Source: Diprion similis (lineage: Eukaryota > Arthropoda > Insecta > Hymenoptera > Diprionidae). From it: 64,000 bases of DNA. Shown in pieces: positions 43,075 to 54,701 of the stretch (position 1 is its first letter; each line of letters starts with the position of its first letter). The stretch covers positions 9,307,501 through 9,371,500 of the forward strand of contig NC_060106.1 of the NCBI RefSeq assembly GCF_021155765.1, read 5' to 3'. Both the position numbers and the translations under genes were made by a program. Below the pieces are notes generated by a model. That model saw only the letters and a list, made by a program, of their open reading frames with translations, was not told where the DNA came from and did no database searches.

Positions 43075-46000
43075 ATGAAGTCTGGACGCTTGAACGAGCA
43101 CAGAGGGTCCATCCTTCTGTCGAAGGAAGAAAACCAGGAAGTCTTCAAGCTCATTGGAAACCGATGTCAGGTGTGAACTTGTCAAATTTGTCATCACTAC
43201 CTTTGTCAATGTCCTTTCATTGCAACCTGATACTGACCTATATTTAAAGCTACAGGCAATCGTTGTCTACCTACGTGTTTAGAGGCAAAGATTGCCTAAT
43301 TTAGAAGCTGCTGTGGAATACGTGAAAATTTTTTTAAATACTTTATTACTTATTGAATACACTATATTCTCAGATCTCTAACATTTTGTATTCTAAGATT
43401 ATTAACAGACTCCACCTTCCTGACGATACAAATTTATTATTTTTCAAGCAGTAAATAGTGCATATAGAATTTAGATGTAAACTAACATCTGTTACTTAAA
43501 CTTTCGATTTTATGTTTTAGTTATTCTTAACTCTAGTTGCCATTCATTGGATTGTCGTTATAACTGGCGTGCATGTTGGGTATATTTTAAATGGTTGAAG
43601 TCATATATAATCAATGGATGATCATTATTCTACACATAATCTTTGATTTTGCAAGATCTGTCTGCTTATCACAATCTTCCAAACATATACTGCTATGACA
43701 GGCATGTTATCAATTTCTGGCTTAAGATTATAAAGCATTATCATATTTCATTTGATAACAGAATATTTTATAACAATTTTCATGTAACTCACTCATTAGA
43801 ACATTTAGGCAATACGAAACCTTCATAAGTTTTTTTTATATTTAAGCGATATACTATGCAATTAGATCATAATTATAATATAAATGTACATCCCTATTCT
43901 CACATTTCAATTCGGCAGGCAAGAATTGCGTCTAATTTTAGTTGGAACGAGACAAGCACGCTATCAATTGTTTGAAAGAAATGGTTATTATTTGTATTCA
44001 GACTAATATTTAGTCATGTTGTTTTGCTTATGACTCATTCGTCGCATTTTTGTCACAACATGTGAGGCAATTGTATAGCTAACATTATGTTTTACTATTT
44101 CAGTGCCTTGCAGCTGGTGTAATACAACTATATGTAACTGAGCCTCCATCGCATAGGGATTGGATAAAAAGAGATACTGGTGTAATAACGCTTATTAAAG
44201 ATAATCCAAGACGCAGTTACTTTTTTAGACTGTATTGTCTGCGAAGAAATGCAATGCTGTGGGAACATGAAGTTTATAATTCAATGGATTACAAAGCTCC
44301 CATGTCCCATTTTCACACATTTGAGGGCGAAGATTCTATGACTGCTTTTAACTTTGCCAGTGAAACAGATGCAATCATATTGAGGTATTAATCGCTTTTT
44401 TCTCCAGAGCTGCAATAAGAAGTTGTAAAGATTATGGCACAACATGTTTTGCTGTGAAATAACGTACCCTCTAATTTTATACATGTTACAATCGCTCATT
44501 ATTTTGAAACAATAGTTGATGGTTTAATAATGATTTTCTTCCCCCAAATCAAAGGTCGATAATTCTTGAAAAGCTTAATGCTAAGAGGCAAAGGAGACAA
44601 GAAAGAAAGTCACGAATTAGTGCCGACTCTCATCATTCGCTAACTTTGCCAAAAAAGAGCCACAGCAATACCTCAGCAGTAGGTTTCAGCACTGGAAGTT
44701 CGACAGACATATCAAATGGATCTTCATCATCCGCTACTGTTAATAGAAGCGTGTCTAGCAGTTCGATGTACAAAGCTAAAAATCATAAACAGGACAAGGA
44801 TCCAAAGAGGAGATTGACAAAGGCGGACATAGGTTCCCCCTCAAACTTTAGGTAAGATCATAATTTATTGAAAGTATCGTGCACTAAACATTGACAGTAC
44901 AAAGAAATTTGAGCAGCACAATTTTTTCCTCGAGAAATATATTAATTCATAATATTATCTGTTACAGACATGTGGCGCACATGGGTTGGAATGTAAACAG
45001 TAAAGGTTTAGAATTGGAATCCGTTGACCCGCAATTAAAGCAGTTTTTCGATACAGCAGGTGTTTCGGATGATCAGTTGAGAGATCGAAAGACGCGAGAG
45101 TTCATCTATGACTTCATCGAATGCCATGGGGGTATAAATGCAGTTAAAGCAGCTATAGTACCATCTTCGGGTATACAAGGCAATCAACCACCACCGCTGC
45201 CAGCACCAACAGGACTAGGACCTCCACCTCCAGTTCCAGCTCGTACTGTTCCAGTTAGTCCTGGACTTCCAATAAGTAGTGTGCGTTGCCATAATGTTTG
45301 GAAAGACTGTACTTATATCTGAGTTATCTTATAAGTTCGTCATGTTCTAATTTATTATGATGATTTCAGAATCAACCACGAAACGCTCCACCTTTACCAC
45401 CTTCAAGAACTCCTGCACCACCTCCACCACCTAATGCCCCTCCTGCTCATCGGCCTTTGCCGGCTCGTCCTGTTGCATCCTCTGTGACATCACCACCATG
45501 TCCTCCACCACCACCTCCACCTCCAATGTCCACAAATATACCTCCTCCTCCTGCACCTCCGGTGCCGCAATTAACGGAGATGGATAATGAGACAATAAAC
45601 AGTAATGCCACTAATAATAATGGTGGATTACCTGATACCAGGAATGCTTTGCTCGATGCAATCAGAAGTGGTACAACGCTCAAGGTACGTTAACTGTTTC
45701 AAATTTGTATTTTAAGTCTACTGATATATGTTATTTGAGTGATATTTCTTTCGTAAATCTGAAATAGCGTAATGCACATAAATTTTATGTGGCCAAATTC
45801 TTTATTTCTTTGTAATCTCCATGAATCTTCAGCGTAACTGCGATTTCGGGATAATCCGTGTTTAGATGAATTCTGTTTTTGGATTTCAATTAAAACGTTC
45901 TCATTCATATATTTTTGTAACTCAGATTTACTTTTATATTGTAGAAGGTGGACAAAGTTGAACCCAAGCCAAATTTGGCTGACGATACTAGAGGTAATCT

Positions 46001-46196
46001 GTTGAGCCAGATACGCCAGGGGATCGAGTTGAAATCGGTTGCAAATCAGCCAAAATCTGCTCCATCTCCAATCGTACAGAATAGTTTAGCTGGAGCTCTA
46101 ACTAGGGCCCTAGCAGAAAGATCGCGTGTAATACACAGTGATAGTGACAGTGACGACTCAACAAGTGAGACCAGCGGTGATGACTGGGATGATTGA
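43075..46196 (+). CDS. WASp: Wiskott-Aldrich syndrome protein homologue (WASP, 517 aa)
   Basis: WASP activates the Arp2/3 complex to build branched actin when released by Cdc42 and PIP2. Six exons join in phase: 43075-43170, 44104-44384, 44555-44851, 44968-45280, 45370-45684 and 45945-46196. The WH1 domain (about residues 15-130) includes QLYVTEPP, DWIKRDTGVITLIKDN and YFFRLYCL. A basic, serine-rich stretch follows, then the GTPase-binding (CRIB) domain with FRHVAHMGWN and the autoinhibitory helix region to about residue 300. Exons four and five hold proline runs that bind profilin and SH3 domains. Two WH2 motifs are present (RNALLDAIRSGTTLK and GNLLSQIRQGIELK), and the acidic tail ends in GDDWDD, with the conserved Trp that contacts Arp2/3. 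The length is normal for the family. AATAAA occurs near 46632. Confidence 0.97.
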
Positions 46197-48911
46197 ATAG
46201 TTACTTTGGTCTGTAAGACTAAAAAGGTATTTGTAAAGATCGATGATTTTACGTGCAGGTCCTACGAGTACCTGGCTTATTGTTTATTAGATAAAAAAAA
46301 ATTGAATAGTCTCTTTTTTTTTGAAGTGATTATATTAGATATTTGAGAGCAATGTAAGAAATTTTTTTCTGGAAGGGTGCTGAGTGCTTGAAAATTTAAG
46401 TATGTTAGAGAGGTGCTTCTTTTTGATACTGATATTCTTCGTATCGATTACAGTATTTTTAATATAAAAATAAATTAATTCTTGTGTTTCATAGAGTAAA
46501 CATGTAAGTGAGTCCCTAAGTTTTAGAGATGCTAAAAACGAGATGTGAGTATTAATGGTCAATTATTTTAATTACTTGGTGTAATCTGGCACACAGCACC
46601 CTTTTTCAGCTGGAGTATGGTTCAGGAATGGAATAAAGTAAAACTACTGCGCACCAATGGTTTGCAGTCTCATGCATAGGAATTAATTTATTGTATTTTT
46701 AAGCTAGAATATAACAGGTTCGTTATATTTAAAATTGACTATTTGAATTGAAATACGAAACGTTGTGCATGCTTAAATACATTTTGAATATTTCCTAAAG
46801 TCTGACTATAGTGATAAGATATTCAATATGGCGTGGTTATAAAAATACTTCCTTTCCTGTACTTTCAATACATGATGTATGGAATACTGTAAGATCGCGA
46901 TGAAAAATATTTCTGTTACGCATCAATTAAACAGTTTCTTCTGTTATGGACATTTACGAAGTCCAATAAATAGACAATTATCAATATCTGCATTCAATAT
47001 TAATTTTTAATAAATTTTTTAATTATTTTGTTTTCTTTGAGATTCACTTGCAAAAAAATGTCGGATAGATGAATACATGCCCTTATAATGCCGTACAGGT
47101 AACCATGCAAGAAGTGAGTATGGTTCGACGTAACGTAAATGTATAAATTATAATATTTATAGATTCGGGACTGTGCAAAATGCGTGTGGATTTTGTTGTT
47201 CATAAATTTCAATACTCGTATGCTTCAATATGGTTTCAGTTGGTAGTACGTAGATTTATAATTTTTTATACATTTTTTTAAAAATTCGGTTGGGAAGTTT
47301 AAAAGTCCCATAATGTATTTAATTTCTGCTAACAGCTCATAAGTCTGATGATTTAAATCGTATTGAATCATACATGAATATGTACTAAAATTCCTAAAGC
47401 GTCGAAATCCATTCGTATCCCGAATTCAGTGTGATACGTCTCGAGTGAAAAAAGTGTGTCCGAGAAATGGAACACAGAAAAAAATGGATAAAGTGTCTAT
47501 TGGCCTTCTATTTCCTTCTTCTAAGTTTCTTGGATATTGTATACGATCTAATTTTCTCGGGAGTTCCAACCTCATACAACTGTACTCATTTGCATTACGG
47601 CTATAAGTCATAGGCACCAGTAATTTCTTTGCAAGGATCTTGGTTACACACAAGACAAGATATTTTAATAACAACTTCATTATCTTCTTTACTAAACGAC
47701 AATTGTTTATTAAAATTTTCGTTACAATTTTACAGTAATGAGCAATTATTTATGTCTGGCGTTGAGAAAATATCAGTCGATCACTTACAAGATACTTTTC
47801 TAGGAAGTGAAGTCTCCACGTCTTGCCTGATTCCTCCTTCCTAAGTGTCACTGTACATACCCTGTGCCAGAAAAATTCTATTATGGATTTATAATCCTGA
47901 AAATGTTGTCAATCATAACTCTTTGATAAAAATTATTTAGCCAAATATATTACATCAGTGTTTAGAAGGGAGAGGTTTCTCAGAAATCATAACACTGCTG
48001 TGTTCATATTATACATTTTGAAACAGTCATTGATGTATTGTATCTGATGTTGCTCGATAGTAAATCAAACTAATATCTGAAAGATCAAAAATGAATTAGA
48101 CATAATGTATGATACACTTACTGATCATAAGAAATTTCCGAGCTCGTGATTATGGTTCTGAAAAATATCTTTAACATAGAATATACTTGTTAACAGTAAT
48201 GAAACGTAGTTATTAAATTACACAGTTAAAGGCAATTAAAATGAAAACTCATTCCATTGGATAGTTTTACGATTTGTAAAAATCTATAGCGGCACTCTTG
48301 CACTAGTGAAACATTTAAAATATTTCGGACCTATATACATATACAAAGAAATAACAAACTGACATTGTTGCATAATATCGTAGAAGTATTTACAGCGTTA
48401 GAAAGTCTAGTGTAAAATTCACATTATTTATTTAGCATTGAATTTGAAAATAAAACCTGTATGTTAGGGCAATGACGGCGACTGTGTACAAAGGATGTAC
48501 AGATCCGATTGGAAATATTTTTGCTACAAATGTGGAAGAATTCAAGTCACAAGACAGAGATCGCACATTTTTTCGAGTACGATGTTTACGTTTATTGATT
48601 ATTGTATTTTTGTTGTCAAATTATGATTGATAATGAGGAAAAAAGATTAAATATATATAATTTAAATAAAAACTGACGATAATAATAATAATAATAGTAA
48701 TATGAAAATGGTAACGTAAAATGATCCAATAATTTTTTTGTTTCTATATTGAAAAAAACTGATGGATATTGCGGTGATAATACTACTTCTATTACACCCA
48801 ACATTATTAATATTATTAATTATTGCATGTTATCCATTTTTAGTTTAACATTGTCATTGAAAATGGATTATACAGCCGTGGACAAAAGTTGATATACATT
48901 GTCATATTCGT
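46197..48911. other. AT-rich stretch after WASP with unproven open frames
   Basis: The WASP 3' UTR occupies the first several hundred bases. At 47426-47844 both strands show protein-like open frames (63 and 72 codons on plus, 84 on minus) next to acceptor-like sites, without a complete gene model. A 52-codon ATG frame lies at 48472-48630 (+). A short AAT trinucleotide repeat is at about 48678-48700. None of these is established as a gene. Confidence 0.4.
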
Positions 48912-49669
48912 TTACTGCCGCTCTGACGTGCTGAAACTGTTAGTCTTTCTCCATGAGAAGTATATTAAATGCATTTGGAAATTTTCTTCCAATGTGTGTA
49001 GGCATGAGTGATAAATTTGCCACTGATTGTGAGTTCCAGGTATTGACACGCACTCCAAGCAGCAATAATTATACAATGTCTATGAAGTATTGTAATCGGC
49101 AGTATATAAACGAAAGTATACATATAGTATGAAGTATGTAATTAATATTGTTATTTGTTATACTATAGCATAATAAAAAATCTTAACGGTTATTAAAAAC
49201 AGAAATCAGTTACATCGTTGTATGCGCATATATGTATTGTACATACATCTAAACCTTCGAAACAAGCTTTATTTGAAATTGCATTATCGGATGTCGCACT
49301 TGTCGATAGTACATTATTATGGGAAAGATCAAAGTAATCGTCTAGTTCCGCTGAATTGCAATAACTTGTCAACGATGCAGGGCTATTATTTGACATTCGT
49401 TTAACTTGCGCACTGTTCTGTTTGCGTGCAGCGTTCTACATTTTTGTGGCAGAATCGCTATGGTAGTAAAGGTGAATATAATTTCTTTGATTATGATATC
49501 AGGGATTCAAATACGCTAATTTATTATTTATAAATCAACCAATCAATTATATTTGTTATATTGTTATATTTAGATCGCAACTCAGATTTTCGATTCGAAC
49601 TTAGGCGCCAAGACGATTGGACGTGGATTGGACATACACATCTTTCGTTGAGTGAGTGAAAACTGGCAT
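48912..49669 (-). CDS. Candidate three-exon small gene (128 aa), product unknown
   Basis: Three exons agree at phase 0: 49669-49640 (MPVFTHSTKD), 49435-49247 and 49079-48912. The middle exon has an acceptor TAG, a donor GTATGT and a Ser/Asn/Asp-rich translation (begins NAARKQNSAQ, includes ELDDYFDLSHNN) of ordinary protein composition. The last exon is open to its stop and encodes an aromatic, cysteine-containing segment (YNYCCLECVSIPG, then HSCLHTLEENFQ). An alternative acceptor near 48934 gives a different ending (FQHVRAAVNEYDNV) that also looks protein-like. No family is recognised. It would be transcribed away from the zinc-finger gene, sharing the GC-richer promoter area near 49650-49870. 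The first exon, with donor GTGTAT, is the weakest part. Confidence 0.4.
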
Positions 49670-51040
49670 TGGGTATCTTCCAAATAAGTACTTCCAAGTG
49701 TCGCCGAGGCGGCAGGAGTGTCGCCTACAACTAGTTGCGATAGCGAGGGAAAATAGCGGACAGAAGTGCTCGGATTGTCGCCTCGCGAGGATTAAGGACG
49801 GTTTACAATGTCCGTAACCGTAACCCCTTCGTTGCGCGTTTGTTTTTCCGGTGTTCGAAAAGTTGACGTTGTGGTGAGTGCGGATCTCCGAACCTTTTGA
49901 CTATGAAAAATACTACGATTAACCGAATCAGAGTTCACAGCATTGATGGTAAGCGGTTTTGCGTATCCCATGAGAAACCAGCTTCATAATATTCCCATTT
50001 TCATATCGTTAACTGCATGGAAAACGTAGATTTTACGAGTGTCAATCGAAGCTTCGTCAGCAGGCGCGATAAAGCATCTCTTGATCCACTCGGTACAATG
50101 ATATATCATACGTGGTAAATGAGAGTTTTAAGAAAATCGAATGGAATCTCGCATACTCGAACGCAGCGGAGTGAAATGGACTTGTACATATCCTACGGCT
50201 TTGTGTATCAGCTGGTGATATAAGGTGACCTTCACAAGGAACCTCTTCCTTCAACGCTCTGCCATGCAATTGAACAATTCAACCCTTTGACTCGTAGTGG
50301 TAAGTATTCTTTACCTCAAGTATTCTCACCATCGATTTTGTATCTATTTTCTCAACAACATTTACAAAACTTTTCAACGTACTTCTGTGCGTCTTTTTGC
50401 TGTTTCTGACTGTGTACTAATATGTCTCTAAAACCCAAGAGCAATTATTGCGATATATGGTATATTATTTTTGTTTCAAACAAATTGATTGAACAAAAAT
50501 GTGAAAATTGACGGAATAATTTATTCGTGATATAACTACGACTGCAAGCATATTTTGGTATGTCAAGAAAATCTACTTCCGTAGCGTAGCGCCAAGACTA
50601 GAATTAAACTAGCTTATTACTAGTTTTTTTTTTTTATTTTTAAACGGCCAATAATTTTTATTCGAAAACTGTTCAAATACCGCTGCGTTTTTAACGCGCG
50701 AACTCCTTTTCAAATTCGATACCTCGCTTTGAGAATCAGGTCGCATTTTGCGCTCTGGATTGATTATCCATCATTCGATCCCTCGACAGGCATCGAGGAC
50801 CATTTTACTTCGACTATCGACGCTGCGGCGGTCGTTGCGTTTCATCAGATTGCAAATGGCCGCTGATGCATTTCGCGGTGCACAAATCCGAATGACAACA
50901 AATGTTGTGTTTCATGAGTAAAATTTGGCAATTAATCATGATCGTGGTGTAATAATAAGTGCGTTGAGGGGGGCCAATTGTCGGGGAGAGCCTCGAGTGT
51001 TTGTTTAAAAATTATCAAGGACGTGTGACATCTTATTAAA
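49670..51040. promoter_or_regulatory. Promoter and 5' non-coding region of the zinc-finger gene
   Basis: A locally GC-rich segment at about 49690-49870 ends in a strong donor GTGAGT at 49874, which suggests a non-coding first exon of the zinc-finger gene whose start codon is at 51041. The region between is mostly intron-like and AT-rich; no further gene is supported. Confidence 0.45.
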
Positions 51041-52205
51041 ATGTCCGGGTATCGGAGAGTGAATTATTACGAGTTATGCAGGCTTTGCACAAGTAGCGAG
51101 GGAAATAAAATGAACATTTTTCGTGACGAAGGACGGAGGAGACAGTTGCAGAATAAAATTCAGATATGTCTGCCTGTACAGGTAAGTTAATTTTCTTCAT
51201 TCTCTTTTGCTTCACCCTTATCAAACGTCTTCCTTATACATACGTTGTTACTTGCTTAATCAATTAGCTACTATAGGCACATGTTTCTCATTCATAAACT
51301 ACGCCAGTATATATTACTTTATAAACAACATTGATTTCAACGCTATCAAGTTGGCCCAAATCGTTTCCCAGCTTAAGAACTAAAAGTTTTTTTTAAGAAA
51401 ACTAAAACTCATAATATCAATCTAGTTTGAAGCAAGCTTTGGAAGATTTGTCAAAATCCATGCTAATTAACGGTTGAGTATTTAATACTTATTTAATTTT
51501 GTAAATATAAATTTGGGCTACTTTTTTTCTGTGGTAATGAATATTATTTGCTTGAAAATTTTAAGGTACTGGAGGAAGATTCTCTGCCCAAAATAGTTTG
51601 TCACGAATGCGTGAAAAAGCTGGAGAATTTCTTTGAATTCCGAGAAACTGTGGTCAGTGCGGAAGGAATGTTAGAATCTTACTTTACATCTCTACGATTT
51701 TCCGAGGACTTTATGAAGGAAGGAAAAGTTTATGTGAAAACTGAAGAAAAGAAACAATCATCTCCAGCTCCAGACAACGAACAGATAAAACCTGAAAAAA
51801 CTGCGTCTCCACTCAACGCCCAGATTGCAGTAACGGAACAGCAGGTCCAACATCAGCAGCCTGTCGTTGTTAGCAACGTCAATGCATCTAACATCCACAT
51901 AATCAGTGGAGTACAAGCCCGTGTTCAACAATATAAATGTGCCATGCAGGTTTGTGGTACTAAAAGTTAAATGAATTTATGAATCACTTAGTACAAGTCT
52001 TCGATCAATTGAATGACCATCTTTATAAAACCATCGTAGATGGAGCATCTTTATTTCATTTCTGTGTTTATCACAGATGCAACCTGGTGGTGTCGCAGCT
52101 GCGGTAGTCGAAGCAACGGCTGAGACCCACTATAGTTATCAACAACAAACTTCTCAGCAAGTGTCTCAACAGCAGCAACAGCAACAACAACAGCAACAGC
52201 AACAA

Positions 52206-52237
<32 letters not shown>

Positions 52238-53849
52238 ACAGCAGCAACAGCAGCAGCAGCAACAACAACAACAGCAACAGCAACAACAACAACAATCAAA
52301 CCAAGCCAATCAAGGACAGCAGATAAGTCAGCAATCAAATCAAGTCCATCAATCGCAGAATCAGATTCAACAGGCGCAAAATCAAATGCAAAATCAAAAT
52401 GAAATAAATCACCAGTCACAGGCTCAAATAAATCAGCAAACTCAGAGACAGATATGTCAGCAAAATCAAGCTCAAATAGCACAACCAAATCAGACCCAAA
52501 TTTTTCAGCAACAAAAACAAACTCAGATTGCACAGCAGTCACAGTTAACTCAGCAGATACAACAGCTCCAGAGACAGCAAAGGGAATTTGAAAAGCTGCA
52601 GCAAAGAAATTTACAACAAATTGAAAAGCAGCAAGTTCAGATTGTTCAGCAACAAGAACAGCAACAGCAGACACAAATTGTACAAACTCAGCATCAAAAT
52701 AATAATATTATTTTAAAAAGTGAGCCATCCACTGAGCAAAATCAACAAGTTATTCAGAAGGTACAACCCGAATCACAGGATAACGATACTCCAAATCAAA
52801 ATGTTCAAACCTATGCTACTGTAGCTGCAACTCCGGAAATTTTATTAAGTTTAGGATTCAAGGAAGCGAGTATGGGCACGCAAGCCGCACGTGACGATCC
52901 GAAAGACTTTAAAGACTTTATCAAGGTAACACCAGATGACGCGATATCCAGAAATTCCATTGGTCAAATATCGGAGTTCCTGAGAATACGAACAGTTCCG
53001 GAACCCACGTCACTGATAGCTGTGAATCCTCAGTCTGTATCGCAGGCTTCGCGAATACCGAGCTGTCGAGATTGTGGTAAAACATTTACTACTTTAAACC
53101 AATTAAACAACCACAATTGTAGTAGTCCGAATTTGTTGAACGACGTTGCGGACTTGAAAGAAGAAAATACCCCGGCGAATGGTAGCCCTTTCAGTTGTGA
53201 CGTTTGTGCAAAACCGTTCAAACGGAAAGAACATTTGTTCCAGCACAGAAAACTACATACCGGTGAACGGCCGTTCGCCTGTACAGCGTGTGGAAAAGCT
53301 TTTAGTCGTAAAGAACATTTGGTTAGGCATTCCGTCTCCCACACCGGCCAAAAAATGCACGAATGTGAAATGTGCGGTAAGAGCTTCTCGCGTAAAGATA
53401 ATTTGCACAAGCATAGAAAAACTCACGGTGTTTCTGGACCATATATTTGTGACGCATGTGGGAAGTCTTTTGTCGTTAAACATTATTACCTACTCCACTT
53501 GTCAAATCACGCACCTACAATTGATGGAATAGGCTGCCAAGATCCATTGCCTTATAAGTGTGATCAGTGCCATAAAGCGTTTTCAGTTAAGCAGTATTTA
53601 ACCACCCACAAACTGAGACATAGATCTAAAAATAATGTTGACGCAAATAATTCATCAAACACTAGCGTTCAACAGCAGCAGTCTAGCGCAACGACAAACA
53701 ATGTCTCTAGCTCGCCAAGTCTCAGTAATGCAAATGGTCAGACTGCAAATGCGTCGGTTGTGGAAATACAAAGTGTCATAGAGGGAAATGAACAAAATGG
53801 TCCATTTAATGGAAATCAGTATCATGGAAACTTGCAGCACTTCCAATGA
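51041..53849 (+). CDS. ZAD and C2H2 zinc-finger protein with long glutamine tract (765 aa)
   Basis: Three exons, 51041-51181, 51566-51949 and 52077-53849, all at phase 0. The N-terminus is a ZAD domain, the insect zinc-finger-associated dimerisation module, with its four zinc ligands visible as C13xxC16 (ELCRLC) and C59xxC62 (VCHEC). A Gln-rich region follows, with an unbroken run of 43 Gln at 52167-52295 and a further Gln/Asn-rich segment of about 170 residues. From about residue 504 there is one atypical C2HC finger (CRDCGKTF) and then five C2H2 fingers, several joined by HTGERPF- or HTGQK-type linkers, the last ending near residue 695. This is a DNA-binding transcription factor of the nucleus. 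The ZAD class is large and fast-evolving, so I cannot name an orthologue or target. Confidence 0.93.
52167..52295 (+). repeat. CAG/CAA repeat encoding 43 glutamines
   Basis: The run is a mixed CAG/CAA tract inside exon three of the zinc-finger gene. Because the codons are interrupted, it is less prone to slippage than pure CAG, yet length variation between individuals is likely. The same bases give long Leu or Val/Ala frames on the minus strand, which are artefacts. Confidence 0.95.
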
Positions 53850-54420
53850 GATAAGGGGAAACGTGTCTATTATGTACTTTTGCCAAATGGAAACAATCAT
53901 AAAATTGTAGTCGTTTAGGTGAAAGAAACATCCAGGCGCGTCTCTTGTCTTTCACTACCAACACATTTTAAAGAAATCTGTATTTATATATTTATTTACA
54001 TCTCTGATGAATTTACGCATGGCTTTTACAGGAATTTCCACCGGCTATCGATTTGTGATATTGTATTTCATAAAATGGATTTTTCTCGCATCGTGACAAT
54101 TTTTTGCATTACCAATATCCGTTTATTAAAGTCCATTCGCATTTAGAACGCGATTTTAGGTATACTTTAATTTCATACTTGACATGGGCAATTCATCAGC
54201 CGTAAGAATACGTGCGTAAGGTATAGCTTCATACTATTTTTGCTAGTGATAGTAGCATAGAACTCATATAATAATTTCTAAAGATTCTACGTGCGTATAT
54301 TTTCATGGATGGCAGTTTATGGCTCAACACTTTTTTTGCTTCATACTATATTTTTTTCTAAAAATTTTGCATTGTACAAGAAATCATGAAGGATAGTTTG
54401 AGTAGCAATTCATCAAGGCA
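53850..54420. other. 3' UTR of the zinc-finger gene
   Basis: AT-rich, no coding region. The transcript may extend well past this point; AATAAA-like sequence occurs near 55325. Confidence 0.4.
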
Positions 54421-54701
54421 TGTTTCACCGGAGGAAAAGTTGACACTATGATCATGTATTTCGTGATTACTTACATTTTATAGAGGTATTACAAAAGATT
54501 ACTTGACAGATAAAACTTACGTGATTTCTAAGATTCCATATGATTTCTTAAGATTACAGAAAGATTTCTGTAGACTACCAATGATTACCTTGATGACTAC
54601 AAATGCGGAATTTTATTTTAACATAACCAATTTCAGTGTGATTTCTAAGATTACGAAATGATTTCGAATGATATCGACACCTCAATTGCTTCGGTGAAAC
54701 A
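54421..54701. mobile_element. Possible small inverted-repeat element (MITE-like)
   Basis: The segment starts with TGTTTCACCGGAGGAA and ends with TTGCTTCGGTGAAACA, whose reverse complement matches the start at 14 of 16 positions. Inside there are repeated copies of a GATTTCTAAGATTAC-like unit (for example near 54522, 54541 and 54638). It has no coding capacity. No clear target-site duplication is visible, so origin as a transposon is only a suggestion. Confidence 0.35.

Noticed and set aside
52051-52674. Long minus-strand frames of Val/Ala and Leu repeats
   Set aside because: They are the antisense of the CAG/CAA glutamine tract in a clear plus-strand gene and have no biology of their own.
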